DNA of 64,000 bases from Marthasterias glacialis (Eukaryota; Echinodermata; Asteroidea; Forcipulatida; Asteriidae). The translations under genes and the position numbers were made by a program. Position 1 is the stretch's first letter. Each line of letters begins with the position of its first letter. The stretch is from NCBI GenBank assembly GCA_911728455.2, contig OU452232.1, forward strand, positions 5,483,227-5,547,226, written 5' to 3'. The notes under the pieces are model-generated. The model was not told the DNA's origin, searched no databases, and worked only from the letters and a program-made list of their open reading frames with translations. Of this stretch, positions 45,305-58,500 are shown in pieces.

Positions 45305-45843
45305 TAAAGACGGGGGACCAGACTACTGTCAGATGTGGTACCCCGTCCCCCACTTGTTACATACGCGTACTGTACGCTAGCTAGTCCTTGACGATACAAA
45401 CACGATACAGACCAACCAGCTGGGAACACTCTCCACACTGTTTTGACATCACGTGCTGACTGGTGAGGACCGGTATGTATTTTTACGTATTTTTGTGTTC
45501 TTTCCTCTCCTTGTGTGTAGCTTTTGGGTTGTTTCACCAGAGTTTTCATAGCAGTTCTTACCAGGCTTCCTCTTATTATTTTACTGGGCACTTTGTTTCA
45601 GTCATAATTTAAACCGAAGTTCACGTTTTTTTGTTAACAAATGGCTAAAATTTAATGCCGTATTACTATTTAGTATTTACTATCCGCCTAGCTGACACTT
45701 TATCTCCGTTAATTTAGGTCAAATTATATCCTTACCAGTGTCCAGAAAGGTTAACTGAATGTGTACAGAGAGGAACATGCACTTTGAACGATTACAAAGT
45801 GTTGAAATTATGAAAAATTAGCCATTATTTTTCACATCTACGT
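45305..45843. other. non-coding DNA
   Basis: No gene or repeat family was recognised. Confidence 0.4.
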
Positions 45844-46776
45844 TGGGCTTGACGTAGCCCCACTGCACTAGTGTGGCAAGGATTTTTGACATCGGTTGAA
45901 TCCTTAGCCACACGTCCAAGCCTATCTTTTGTGCAGCTCGTCCCCCAATCCGCCGCATCGAAACCGAACGGTTGCGGCGCTGGATTTTAACCAACTAAAT
46001 GTGTCCACGTACCTCTTAGCTTCCCTCCGGTACTTTGGCTGTTGAAGTTACTAACCTTATTAAGGGCAAATAATCATTTGAATTTTGCTAAAAATTACTC
46101 CACACAAATAGATATCAGCTAGCGATCGGGGCCATTTTGATTACCCAGAATGCAATGCCATCACGAAATCACGTGTGGCGCGCGAGAGTATAAAACAATT
46201 TCAGAATGGAGTCAGCAAAAAGTGCAAGTACCAAACTATGCGTGCATGCAACCGATGCCATGCATAGATTTGGTGCATGCACTTTTTCTGACTCCATGCA
46301 TTTTGTATTCTAAGCTGTTTCATTAGCTGTAGCTGTCACGTGAAACAACCGCTGAATTGTTTTTGCACTCTCGTGACTTCGTGATGGCATTGCATTCTGG
46401 GTAATCAAAATGGCCCCGATCGCTAGCCGATATCTATTCGTGTGGAGTAATTTTGAGCCAAATTCAAATGATTATTTGCCCTTAATAAGGTTAGTAACTT
46501 CAACAGCCAAAGTACCGGAGGGAAGCTAAGAGGTACGTGGACACATTTAGTTGGTTAAAATCCAGCGCCGCACCCGTTAGGTTTCGATGCAGCGGATTGG
46601 GGGACGAGCTGCACAAAAGATAGGCTTGGACGTGTGGCTAAGGATTCAACCGATGTCAAAAATCCTTGCCACACTAGTGGGGCTAGGCTTGACGTAGCCC
46701 CACTAAATAGTCATGTGGCAAGGATTTTTGACATCGGTTGTCAAAAATCCTTGCCACACTAGTGGGGCTAGGCCTG
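45844..46776. repeat. long palindromic (foldback) element, arms about 400 bp
   Basis: The left arm (45863 to about 46232) reappears reversed in the right arm (about 46276-46684). Examples: GGGCAAATAATCATTTGAAT with ATTCAAATGATTATTTGCCC; GCATTCTGGGTAATCAAAAT with ATTTTGATTACCCAGAATGC. The outer motif GGGGCTAxGCTTGACGTAGCCCC is itself palindromic and repeats at 46674-46776 with a shorter foldback. No open frame is present. Confidence 0.85.
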
Positions 46777-47740
46777 AGGCCACTCGCTTATCACAATTTT
46801 AGTTCCTTGGGCATGAATGTGTGAAAATGCCAGCCGTGCGATGAAATGTCCTCTTGAATTTTCTTTTTTTTAAGTTCATTAAGCGTTTTAGCTAACAATT
46901 TAGCCCAACATCAGCTAAAAAATGTTAAAAATCCCTTAGAAAGTGGCAGTCAGATATGGAAACTTTCCTGTTAAAATTTTCAAGAATCAAGTAAAAAGTG
47001 TGATTTTCATACAGGTCCTGTCTTCACCCCCGACAATGTCAGGGTCACCGCTTCCCCCCCCCCTCCCAACCAAGTCGCCCCTGTTTGTATTTACATTCCT
47101 GCAGGCAATTAAAAAGTCCAATCCCACGTTGAGTCTCTTCAAGTACTAAAGGATATGTACATGTAGAATAAAGAACTGAACTGAACCATATCATACATGT
47201 CATCCCAGTAGTTTTACAAGTTTTCACAAATCCCATAAAATCCCATATAATTAACGGACAATTAGAGATGGATTTGAAACCTTGCTGGTGGTCTGGAAGT
47301 CGCGAGATTTGAATGGCAGTGGCGGTGTGTTTGTGTGGCGTCATACATGGATGTAGCCTGTCACTGGTGGTCCCACTAAGCCAATAAACGTTGCTGCATT
47401 AGTTATCATTATGAGTAGGCCTATTCAAAATAAACTCGCTTCATCTGCATAATCTAACTTTATCCAAGTGATGGATTTGAGTGACTGGTAAAAGCAATTC
47501 CAAGTTTTTTGCCAAATTGTTATATTCTGTTTTATTATTTAAAGGTTTGGTTATAAATATCAAAACAGCCGTTTAATACCTCGTGACCATTCTTATTTAT
47601 AACTTGCTTTAAATTCTTTAGTTAATCAGTCTGAATACGTAGATTTTTAAAAATTTATATTTGTTCATTCTTTAAAGATGATCTCTTGATGTCCAGTTGC
47701 TGTCGGGATTCTTTTTGTTTTTGTTTTTTTGTTCCATCCC
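46777..47740. other. non-coding DNA
   Basis: A poly-C tract lies at 47.05 kb. No gene was recognised. Confidence 0.4.
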
Positions 47741-47995
47741 CCTGGCAGGATTCTGATGGCGTAATTGCCAGAATCATTTATCTTTGAGGGTACTGCCGAC
47801 ACGAAGAAACCCAGACTTGTCAATGCCAAGAGAACAAAGATTCTCTTTATTGGACCGTTCGTTTTGTTTTCTCAACTGAGAAAATGTCAAATTCACGCAC
47901 CCTGAATCCTGTGAATTGCAAAACATCGACCGTTACCTATGACATAGTGGTACTAAACACTACCATGGTTCGATTGCCGGCTCACTCTGACTATT
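47741..47995 (+). repeat. dispersed repeat, family D, copy 1
   Basis: AATTGCCAGAATC, TTTGAGGGTAC, AATGCCAAGAGAACAAAGAT, TTCTCTTTATTG and a GTACTAAAC...GATTxCCGGCTCACT block match 49.75-50.10 kb in the same order; relatives lie at 55.29-55.37 kb (reversed) and 56.82-57.01 kb. Confidence 0.7.
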
Positions 47996-48505
47996 GAAAG
48001 GTACTTTATCAGACTCAAAGTCAACATTTGAACATATTTTGTTTTTGTTCAAGATATATGTAGGCCTATGTAACAGACGGAATTATTATTTTTCTTTTAA
48101 AAACAAGAAGCAAACAATTCCATATTTATAACGTAACCTTGGGCTTTTCCAAGTAAACAGCTGTCTGAATTTTTTTTTTTGTCATCATCTCATTTTGAAT
48201 GCAATGGCACAATGTAACTGTCAAGCATGGGTCATATGTAGCTCAATGGATTGCGAAGCAAACTCTGACATCACAAAATCACAACGAACAATTCGCTCAA
48301 GTTGAAATTTATAAGCTCAACTCTTGCAAAACGTTGTCAGCAAATATGGAGTTGTGACGTCATAATTCACTTCGGATGAATTATGAACCAGGCTGCATGC
48401 GTGCTACAGAGTATATTCAGCGTTGCCCATGTTGCCCCTGGTCATTGCCTTGGTGCCCTTGTTCCAATTGAAAGTTACTATTTCCTCATTTGTCATCAAG
48501 AAGAA
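47996..48505. other. non-coding DNA
   Basis: No gene was recognised. Confidence 0.4.
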
Positions 48506-48895
48506 AATGACTTGGTGCCCTTGCCCTTACAAGAATGAAGCAATCAGGCCTGTTCCTGTAATCATGTTTCAAAAATGAAAAAGATTTGTACCAAAGTCCG
48601 TTATAAGAGAAAGAGCCACAGAGCTTGGACTTCCTGTAGGCACATTCTGTACACTGCTAAAAACACAATTAACAGAAAACGACTTGGTGCCCTTGCCCTT
48701 ACAAGAATGAAGCAATCAGCCCTGTTCCTGTAATCATGTTTCAAAAATTAAAAAGATTTGTACTGAAGTCTGTTATAGACATACATGTGGTTCACTCATA
48801 CATCACTAGTTTACAAGAGAGAGCCACAGAGCGTGGACTTCCTGCAGGTCCATTACTGTACACTGCTAAAAACACAACTAACAGAATATCTTTTT
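48506..48895 (+). repeat. two tandem units of about 170-215 bp
   Basis: CTTGGTGCCCTTGCCCTTAC, ATGTTTCAAAAATxAAAAAG and CACTGCTAAAAACACAA occur in both units; the second has a private stretch at 48781-48817. It ends where the SINE tandem begins. Confidence 0.75.
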
Positions 48896-49192
48896 ATCAA
48901 CATCTGTTATAGTGGTTGCAGTACCCGCTCCTAATAGGGTTCGAACTGCCTCTAGCTATCGGGCAGTCTCGGTAGCCATGTAGTTGGTACAAATGTAAGA
49001 CATCTGCTCTAGAATGGCAGGGGTCTTGGGTTCGAATCCCAGCCAAGGAATATGCCTGTGGATTGTTTTCACAGGACTCGGGGGGGGGGGGGGGGGGGAG
49101 TACTGAGTATACAGTGCTTAACACACATCGGTGTATGGGTAAAAAACACAAATAATATTTTTTATCCGCGATGTACATGTAGAAATTAACAT
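48896..49192 (+). repeat. tRNA-derived SINE, family 1, copy 3
   Basis: Leader GGTTCGAACTGCCTCTAGCT, tRNA-like head (TAGTTGGTACAAATGTAAGA, GGGTTCGAATCCCAG), a G-run of about 20 at 49.08 kb, then the common tail (GTACTGAGTATACAGTGCTT, ACACATCGGTGTATGGGTAA). Confidence 0.75.
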
Positions 49193-49465
49193 CCTTCATG
49201 TATTATAATGGTTGCGGTACCCGCTGCTAATAGGATTAAAACTTTCTGTATCTGCCAGGCAATCTCGATAGCCTAGTTGGTATGAGATCTGCTTTAGAAT
49301 GGCGGGGTTTATGGGTTCGAATCCCACCCGAGGAATATGCCTACGGAATTTTTTTTCACAGGCCTCGGGAAAGTACTGAATATACAGTGCTTTTAAACAC
49401 ACGTTGGTGTATGGGTAAAAAACACTAATAATATTCTTTATCTCCAATGCAAAAATTAACATCTA
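49193..49465 (+). repeat. tRNA-derived SINE, family 1, copy 4
   Basis: It directly follows copy 3 head to tail with the same leader, head (CTAGTTGGTATGAGATCTGC, GGGTTCGAATCCCACCCGAG) and tail. The head is the best preserved of the four. Confidence 0.75.
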
Positions 49466-49744
49466 TTATTATACACATAATTATGGACTGGCAATGAGGG
49501 AAGAGTGCGCGTCTATGCAACCCGAGGGCCTGTGAGTGACCAGGAGAGGGTCCTATTTCCAGCGAGAGGTGTGTTATAAAAAGCTTGTAGTTGTACAAGT
49601 GAGATGGGGGAAAAAACCAGACATCTGTAAAAATAAAACTCAATGTAATTGCAAGGCCATAAAGATTTATGGGGTGTAAAGGATTGTTATCCAGTTGCAG
49701 ACGGAATTTTTTTTAATATTTAATTTAATATTTGGCATGCCTGG
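49466..49744. other. non-coding DNA
   Basis: Nothing recognised between the SINE tandem and dispersed repeat copy 2. Confidence 0.4.
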
Positions 49745-50115
49745 TGGGATTGTTTTGGCGGAATTGCCAGAATCTTTTTTCTTTGAGGGTACCGCTGGCA
49801 CAAAGAAACCCTGACTTGACAATGCCAAGAGAACAAAGATTCTCTTTATTGCCCATACATTCAGTATCCGGCAGAAAATAAAAAACGGTTGAATTTGACT
49901 GTGGCATTCATTCACAGCATGTGTCTTTCTTGTTATTTTGTGGAGTCTGAGTATAAAGATTGTTTTAATTGGACTGTCCGTTTTGTTTTTTCGACTGAGA
50001 AGATGTCACATTCATACACAGTAAATTGCAAAACATCTGCCATTGCCTGCGGCACAGGAGTGGTACTAAACCCGGAACTATGGCTCGATTCCCGGCTCAC
50101 TTTGACTTACATGTA
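49745..50115 (+). repeat. dispersed repeat, family D, copy 2
   Basis: Matches 47.74-47.99 kb but has an extra stretch of about 100 bp (49.86-49.96 kb) after the TTCTCTTTATTG block. Confidence 0.7.
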
Positions 50116-50374
50116 CCTCCAATGAGCAGAAACACAATGAATGAACAATGATGGAAGCCTCTCTTTGAAATGCCTCATACATTCATGAACGGACAAGTCC
50201 TTTGGTCTTGTGGTTTTTTTTTTACTAAATATTAATGCAGAGATGGGCAAACAATCATTCAAAGATGTCGTACTGTTTGCTTGGTGGGGGATATTTTAAT
50301 ACTTATTCCCTTGGTCCACTTTCTCACAGGCAACCTCAGTCCTCCACTATCCTCCATACTAAGGTCACCCGATG

Positions 50375-50757
50375 CCCAAATGTTCGGGTTTTAGACAAGA
50401 TGGAGGCCTAGGCCTGGCCCCAGGCTTAGAGTGGGGTGGTTTGGAGGTACAGGACCAAATCCATCAAAATACTCCACTCTATGGTAACTCAATACTCAAA
50501 TGTTTGGACTCTGATAAGATTGGTATGCCTGGTCCCAGGCTTAGAGTGGGGTGGTTTGGAGGTACAGGACCAAATCCATCAAAATACTCCACTCTATGGT
50601 AACTCAACACCCAAATGTTTGGACTCTGATAAGATTGGTATGCCTGGCCCCAGGCTTAGAGTGGGTGGTTTTAAGGTACAGGACCAAATCCATCAAAATA
50701 CTCCACTCTATGGTAACTCAACACCCAAATGTTTGGACTCTGATAAGATTGGTATGA
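50375..50757 (+). repeat. 114/115-bp minisatellite, array 1 (about 3.3 units)
   Basis: GGTTTGGAGGTACAGGACCA starts at 50438 and 50553, with a variant at 50667. Each unit includes CTGGCCCCAGGCTTAGAGTG, ATCCATCAAAATACTCCACT and AATGTTTGGACTCTGATAAG. The same unit forms array 2 at 62.5 kb. Confidence 0.9.
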
Positions 50758-51094
50758 TGAGTATGATGATCGAGTATTTGTTATTTGGGCCTACAGTCCT
50801 CAATTCTCTGCAAACTTCCTGAAGAGAATTTGGGAGGGTTAGGGACCTTGTCAAGATTAGTTCAGGACAGCCCGTGAGTACAAACAGTCCAGGATAAGTT
50901 TTATCACCCACTATTGATGGACCTTGTTTACAACTGCGTTGTTGGAGAAGCCTTGGGAGAAGTTGGCAGCACCTGGCTTCATAATAGCTCTATGGACACA
51001 TGTAAGCTGGGAAGCGGCAGGACAGAGATCACCTTTGCAGTGGATGCGACTTTTATATTACAACTAGAGATTTAGAGTTTGTGGACAAACTCAC
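50758..51094. other. non-coding DNA
   Basis: No feature was recognised. Confidence 0.4.
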
Positions 51095-52348
51095 GGTGTT
51101 CGGCTTAATTACGTAATTGAAAATTTTAAGGTCAATATTATGTGCACGTTTCTTGTCTATTTGTGCTATGCTGGCGGGCGAAATATTTAGTTGTACTTTT
51201 TTATCTTTATTCATGAAGGTTTGTCATATGAAACTTCAACTTCCGGTTTGACAGGAACTAAAGGTCAAATGGGGTCACACCTTGTGCATGGTATCTAGAA
51301 TTGTCAGAGAGCTTTAAATTGATGTAACGATTATTAATGTACCACGTTTCATTAATAAGGTACATATTTTTGTAGTACAAACTTATACTTCCGGTTTCGA
51401 CCGGAAGTGAAGGTCAAATGAGGTCACACTTTGTAAATATTTGTAGAATCGTCGAGGGGCTTTAAAATTAAGTTATACAATTAATATACAAATTTACGTA
51501 ATTCAGAATCGATTTTTCATAACAAAACTACTACTTCCGGTTTCGACCGGAAGTGAAGGTCAAATGGGGTCACACCCTGTGTAAGATTTGTTTAGTACTT
51601 CAAGACCTTTCATATGGTGTAAAGATCATGTATGTAGCATGTATTATTCTTAAGATATGATTATTTTAGTATAAAACTTCAATTTAATGTAATGACGTCA
51701 TCGATGACGTCATCATTCCCAAAATTTTGCTTTGTCATATACACACTGTGGTCTAAGTATGTAGTAAGTATCAAGTCCGTACATGCTTTAGTTTTTGAGA
51801 TAGCAAAAAAAATTTTTTTTCGACCTCGTGTATCAATTTCGTTGTGACGTAGCTATGACGTCATATATCACATTTCTAGATTGCTCTTGAGCTAAAGAAA
51901 ATATTATTCATTGAAAGTTAGTTGATATTTTTAATCACTTAGGCTTTAGAGCCCCAAATAACATGAACTTTAACTTTAACTTCCGGTTTCTACCGGAAGT
52001 AAGGGTCAAATGGGGTCACGGTGTGCATACAATTTGTCCCACATCACAATACCTTTCATATGCATTAAAGATTTTGAATTTAGCATTTGCCGTTCTTGAG
52101 TTATTAAATTTTTGAATTATTTAACGTTTATTTAACGTCATGACGTCATCAATGACGTCATCATTCCAAAAAAGTTTCTGTATCATCCACTCACTAATAT
52201 GTTTGTACATGGTAAGTTTCAAGTTCATACAAGCTTAACTTTTTATGAAAATTTGTGGACAAGTTTCGACGACTAAGAAAGCCCAGAAAAAAAAAACAAA
52301 AAAAAAACAGAACAATAACAATAGGTTTTCGGCTAATGGCCGAACACC
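51095..52348. mobile_element. 1.25-kb element with GGTGTTCGGC ends and internal repeats
   Basis: GGTGTTCGGC at 51095 and its complement at 52339-52348 form short inverted ends. Inside, ACTTCCGGTTTCGACCGGAA followed by GGTCAAATGGGGTCACAC occurs four times (51.24, 51.39, 51.53, 51.98 kb). ATGACGTCATCxATGACGTC occurs twice (51.69, 52.14 kb). No open frame; no target duplication found. Related text recurs at 59.6-60.0 kb. Confidence 0.55.
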
Positions 52349-52356
52349 TAAATATC

Positions 52357-52428
52357 AAGCAATAAACCACAAGGGAAACTGACTGTTGGTAAATTTACCC
52401 AGTCAGTTTCCCTTTTGGTTTATTGCTT
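52357..52428. repeat. hairpin
   Basis: AAGCAATAAACCACAAGGGAA and AACTGACTG pair with CAGTCAGTTTCCCTTTTGGT and TTATTGCTT around a 14-base loop. A single half-copy lies at 40518. Confidence 0.75.
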
Positions 52429-52563
52429 AATGATAAATGTTTTAATGAACTATCATTTTTCAGGTTGTATGGTTTGTAAATGAAAGTTGTACCGCCATAA
52501 CTCGAAATTTGCTTAGTGACTGAATCGTTAAATTCTCTTCGTTATTTTTGTTTTTAATTTCAG

Positions 52564-55500
52564 AGCAGAAGTTGGGGTGTCACAAATGCAAACCCTGATC
52601 GAAGTCGATAAGTGTCATCATTGATTAAAAACACTGCCAGATTCCACTTTGCCTGAGATGATCAACCAACCATCTATCATGGAGGAGGATGAAAGTTTTG
52701 AAGAAGCAGACACATTGGAGTCAAGTCATCTCATCAAGTCAGCGACAGACCGCATAATCAGCTCACCTCCTCAAGGTATACATGGTTGCGAGGCGTGAGC
52801 AAGCAGTAAATAGCTCATCAAACTCAAGTTATTGGCCAAATTTCATAGAGCTGCTTAAGCTGAAAGTATTGTTTAAATACTTTCTGCTAAGCAAACCTAT
52901 GCAGGATACCAGTCACAGATGTGACAAAAAACTGACATGGTATTTTGGCTGATAACCTTTTTATTTATTTTTATATTTTTTTTTAATGCAACTCGCCCAT
53001 CAGAAGGCCCAAAGGCCACTTAAAGAGTGGGCTACATTTTTATTTTAAGGGATAGAAACCTGCCCCAATGTGCAGAAACGAGATATGGAGAGATATAAAC
53101 GCAAGTCTCTTCACAGCAAAGCTGAGAATAGGGTGGGGTAAATGAATCCATTGCCAGACAAACACAACTGCCTTCCCCTGTACATGTAATTAAGTGTCTT
53201 GCTCAAGGACACAAGTGTTGGTAAGCATAATACTGTTGTGCTTATCTACTTTTTGTGTTTAAGTAGCTCTATGAAATTGGGCAGTGTTAGAATCGACTAA
53301 AGTCTGACTTTTTCATTGTGGTTTAAATCCATCAGTCATCAGTCCCTAGCCGTCCGCAGGATGCACATATGTAACCCCCCCCCAAAAAAAAAATAAGAAG
53401 AATAATATTGACTTCAAACCACAAACTGAATTACACAAGTTACAAAACAAGTTTATTTCATCAAAACTCAGCAAATTTAGAGCAAAAATTGAGCAACCAC
53501 ACCCTAGAAAGTAGAAAACTTAACCAGCTAATGCCGGATGTCATTTTGTCATTTATACATGCCAATATTTTCCCTGCCACAAATCGGATGACGTGGGTTT
53601 TGTATTTTTGTGTGACATCGGAAGACCGAAATAAAAAAGTCACCTGGACAATCCATCATGGAGCGTGCACAGAGCATGCACTCACCATTCAACGGTTCGT
53701 TTCAACCGCCCAAAGTGGCAGTGGTGCTGGAAATCGTGAAGTGTTTGAAGATGTCTTTCAAACCGTAGTGGATTCTTCGCATTGACTTTTTTTGTGTGCA
53801 GTTCTCCATCGAGTCTCCGTAGGCTGGCTTAGAAATGACAAAGGAATTCATCAAGAGCACACATTGAACTGGGGTGTGAGAAGTCGGCTTTTAAGCTGAT
53901 TTCAGCTGTTTTTGTCTAGATTTTTACTCTGTATTTCAGGGTTTTTTTTTGTACACCTGCTCTGTACGAAATTTTGGGAACTTTTTAAATTTCAGTTTTT
54001 TGCTAGCTGTTTTAAACTATTTTTGTTTGTCGCCACTCACAACCCTGATTGGAAGAGCTTCTTTGGCTGATATATATACGAACTTGTTACTAGAGTCTGC
54101 CGCATCAATTAAGTCTTTTAAATCTATAACAGAAATGGACACGAACGTAGGAATATCTGTTGTGGTCGCCATGTTTGTGTTTTTGGTTGACAACATAGCA
54201 AATGTCGATTGGATCACAACCTTTCGCACAGGTGCTCCTTTGTTTCAGCAGTGGTGCTCTACTGCTCAAAAACACTGGGAACGAGAATGATCCTAACTGT
54301 TGAATGGGAAATGCTATTCCCCAGGGGCAAATAGGACTTTTTGATCGCCGATGCGGATGGGAGTAGTTAGTGAATGTCACATGATGTAAGTTCAACCAAT
54401 CAAATGACAAGGACCTATACGTCACAATAACTTTATTGTGCATTGATAGACTTGACCCAATCCTTTGATTTGTCTGTGTATGTTTTTTATCCCACAGTGC
54501 CTGGTTTTATATCAGCCCGGTATGCTCTTGCCGCCTTCAGCTTTCTCGGTTTCCTAAACGTCTACGCAATGAGAGTGAATTTGAGTGTTGCTCTGGTTGC
54601 CATGGTGAATAATACTTTGTCCAATCACAGCTCAGTTTGCCCTGTTGCCGACAACATGAACCACACTCAGAAGGTAAGCTTTTTGGTACTTTGTCCGATT
54701 TATTTAAATCTACTAAACTAAGTTTTTCAGATTTGCCAGTCATTCAGGAAGATTTGATTGTGAAATGATGATGAGCCCTTTGAAATATGTAAAACAGTTA
54801 AAGGTAGGGGATTCTTTTGGTAACTACTCCAAAATTAAATGACCATAAAAATGTACTTGGTCAGGGGCAACGGAGAGCTGTTGATAGTATAAAACATTGT
54901 GAGAAACGACTCCCCTTGAAGTAACATCCCTTTAGAAAGAGTTAATTTCTCATTGAAATATTTGAATCTGAGAAAGGCTTTAGGCATGAAACCTTTCTCA
55001 CCTAATGAAAAACATGCAGTTTCAGCAATTTTGGACCCTTCTGCGTGGAAATAACCGCTCCAGATTTTTGCAGATATCTCAAGAACGGTAACATCTTTTG
55101 AAAAAAAAATTTCAGAAGTTAGTTTTATGGTATTTACTTACAGTTATATAGGATTGAAACAAACGTACGGTTTCCAACACCAAAGGCATACCCTGCCTTA
55201 ATCATGGATTCATCATCAATGGGAGCCTTTTGTTTTAAGGTGAGGCAATGAGAGGCTTCCACAATTGTTCATTCATTGTTTTTCGGCACAATTTAGGCAA
55301 GTCAGAGTGAGCCGGCAATCGAGCCATGGTTCTGAGTTTAGTACCAATCCTGTGCTGTAGGTAACGGCCGATCTTTTGCATTTTATGGTACATGAATTGG
55401 ACAAAGGTCTGGAATTGGGGATTACACAAAAACAACCTCTCAATAGCCAGAAAATGCCCAAATATTCAAGACCATTTTTTTCTTTGTGGGGTCTGAAACG

Positions 55501-58500
55501 AAGCATTAGAAAGGGTGTGTGTGTGTGTGGTCTGGGCACGCTCAGCAGTGGAATGTCCGGGTGATCCTTGCTCCGGTATTCCAAAATTACACAAGCCCGT
55601 AATTAAACGGCTTCCGTTTCTGGGCAGGGGAAACATTTGCATGTATACACGTCACCCCAGCGCCTACTGGTTTAAACCATTCTGGTTACTATGTCTTCCT
55701 CGGACAGGAAGGAGAGTTCTACTGGGATGAGTCGACCCAAGGACAGATTCTGGGCTCCTTCTTCTACGGCTACATCGTGACTCAGTTACCGGGTGGTTGG
55801 CTGGCAGATCGCTTCGGTGCCAAGAGGGTATTTGGACTGGGCGTTCTATGTACGTCAGTGTTAACCCTAGCCACGCCACTAGCTGCTAGGGCTGGCTACC
55901 CGTGGTTGATTGCTGTTAGAATATTGGAAGGACTTGGAGAGGTAAGCTACTTTATTTATTCTCACTCTCAGTTATGGCCTGACATTTCAACCCCAGCAGA
56001 GTCATTTGAAAAAGCTAAATTGCAGCACAAGACGCATGAAAAAAAAAAAAAAAAAAAATTAAAACAAAGAAAAGCAAGGAGCAGAGAGCAGACAGAGGAT
56101 GCACAATGTGAAACAAGAAAAGGCATTCAGGTTGGCTCAGTGGTTTCTTTCCCTGCCTTTCACCTCTGTGGACCTCGATTCGAATCCCGGACTGGAGCCT
56201 TGCATATGGAGTGGGTTTTCAGTCCCTACCTGATTGCGTGGGTTTTCCCTTCCACATCTAAAGCTGACATTTCTTCAACATCTTCTCTACACAGGTATCT
56301 TCAGGCTTACGGGTCACAGTGCAAGTCACTTTTGAGGGTGCATTGGTTTCACTACCAGAAAGATATAACAATAAAACAAAACAGAAAGGCTACAAAGGGA
56401 AGGGTGGGTAGAAGGACCTGACTAGTGTAACTACAAGCAAAAGGAGCAGAAAGAAAGATGGGTTGAAACCAAGGATGAGATATTTTAGACTTTGATCTGA
56501 AATTTAACTTTTTTGATGTCTGCTTTGTGAACAAAATGGCTGATATTTTCTTCAGATAAAGAAGTCATGCTCTCTAATCTACTTCTCTAGTTCTGAGGAT
56601 ACTGTTCCCAGAAGCTCCTTGCAATCTAGAACTCCAGGGGTTACCAAAAGGTGGACCTGTCATCATTTCAACATACCTCCTCAAATTTAGGTCCTACTTT
56701 CAGACATTTAAGTCAGCCATGACTCTCACCCCTATGAAACGAAACAAAAAAGTTGAAAAAAGAAGAAAACAAACAATAGTTTCCGTGCCCCGTGACGGGA
56801 TTGATTTTTCCGTACGGTTTGATTTGAAACCCTGACTTAAACAAAGCAAAGGCAACAATGTTTCTTATAGAAATCACCGGGATTAATGTTCTCTTTCAAG
56901 TAAACATGAGATCCTTTCAGCGTGAATTGCAAAACCTTAGCCATAAAGCAAGGCCAATTTAAATCGGCCCCATGGCCGAAATCTATGCTGGAATCTCAGT
57001 TCACTCAGAACTTACCTCCCATTGTGCCAAATACAATGATAAACAAAAGTGTCAACCTGTCGATCGCTCATAATCCTCTGTGTATATGGCATGCTCTTCA
57101 AAATGTGAACCATTTCACAGTATAAAGTACCTTTTCAACTTGCCAAATTTTACGTTCAGTAAAACCGGCATGATTGTTTTAGAGTAATTTCCACAATTTT
57201 AATTGTATTTAAGATTACAAAAATATTAGTTACATGTCTTTTCTTTGCTCCCCTAATATATACTGATTTTTTTATGTCTTTTTGGTTTTTGTTTCTAGGG
57301 AGTGACCTTTCCAGCCATGCACTCCATGTGGGGTCATTGGGCACCACCGTTAGAACGGAGCAAGTTGGTTACCATATCATACTCAGGTAAGATTCAAAAG
57401 GATTATCCGAACAGTCCCAAATCCTTCAAAAACCCTATTCAGGACGTTGTCTGACTTTGTAGGACATGGTACTGTAGGCCCTTAGAACAAGTGCTTATTA
57501 GTGGGGTCAGGCATGCCGATCTTTTTAGAGTCCTAACATTTGGGTGATGAGTTTCAAATCACGTCAATAGAGTGGCAGACTTTTAGTGACACTAGGTGGC
57601 AGCAGACTTACCAGCTCAATCCACTGTTCTCGGAAATGTGAACATGCTCTGAACAATATAAACAATGGACATTTACCTGGTAAGTCGTCTGCACCCTAGG
57701 TTCAAAAAGTGACATGTTATGGACGAGTGGTCATGGGCATCGGACTCGAGCTCTGGTGTTTCTGATCAGCAGAGTGTGGGTTCTAGTCCTGATCTTGACA
57801 CCTGTGTCCTTAAGCAAGACACTTAACCATTGTTGCTTCGTCCTTCAAATGGAACATAAAGCCGTAGGTGTGTGTTGTGTAGGATAAGAACCCAGTACAC
57901 TTGTCATTAAGAGAAGCAGCTTGCACCAGAGTTCCTGGCATGGTTGGCTGCAGATTGTGCCGCATCACCTTGTAAAACCCTTGTTTCATTAACCCAAATC
58001 TCACGCCTGTTGCAAGTGTGTTTTTTTTGGTGTTGTTGTGGGGTTGACAGGCCTGATTGCTTCGTTCTTGAAAGGGCAAGAGCACCAAGGCATTTTCTTC
58101 CTTGTAAAGGGCACCTCTTTGAGGAAATTATAAATTTCAATTGGAAAATTTCAAAGGGCACCAAGGCACTGACCAAGGGCATGGAGGCAATAGGAGACTT
58201 GGGAACGACAGGTGGCAGCAGACTTACCAGGTACATTTCCATTGTTTGCGTAGTTCTGAGCATGCGCACATATCTGAGAACAATGGATTTACCTGGTAAG
58301 TCTGCTGCCACCTATTGTCCTCAAAAGTCTCCCATTGCCTCTATTTTTTTATTTTTTTATTTATTTTTTTTTATGGAAGTTGCCTGACACACAAGGCCAG
58401 TAAGCCACTCGAGGTGTGGGCTACAAATCAACTGTTTTTTCCGGGGGCCGTTGCCACCTACTCCTGGGGCTGAAACAGGGTTACCCCCTTTACAGTCCGT

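Noticed and set aside
55777-56421. A 214-codon frame taken as one protein
   Set aside because: Only the part up to 55941 is an SLC17 exon; the rest reads through the donor site into intron and a SINE.
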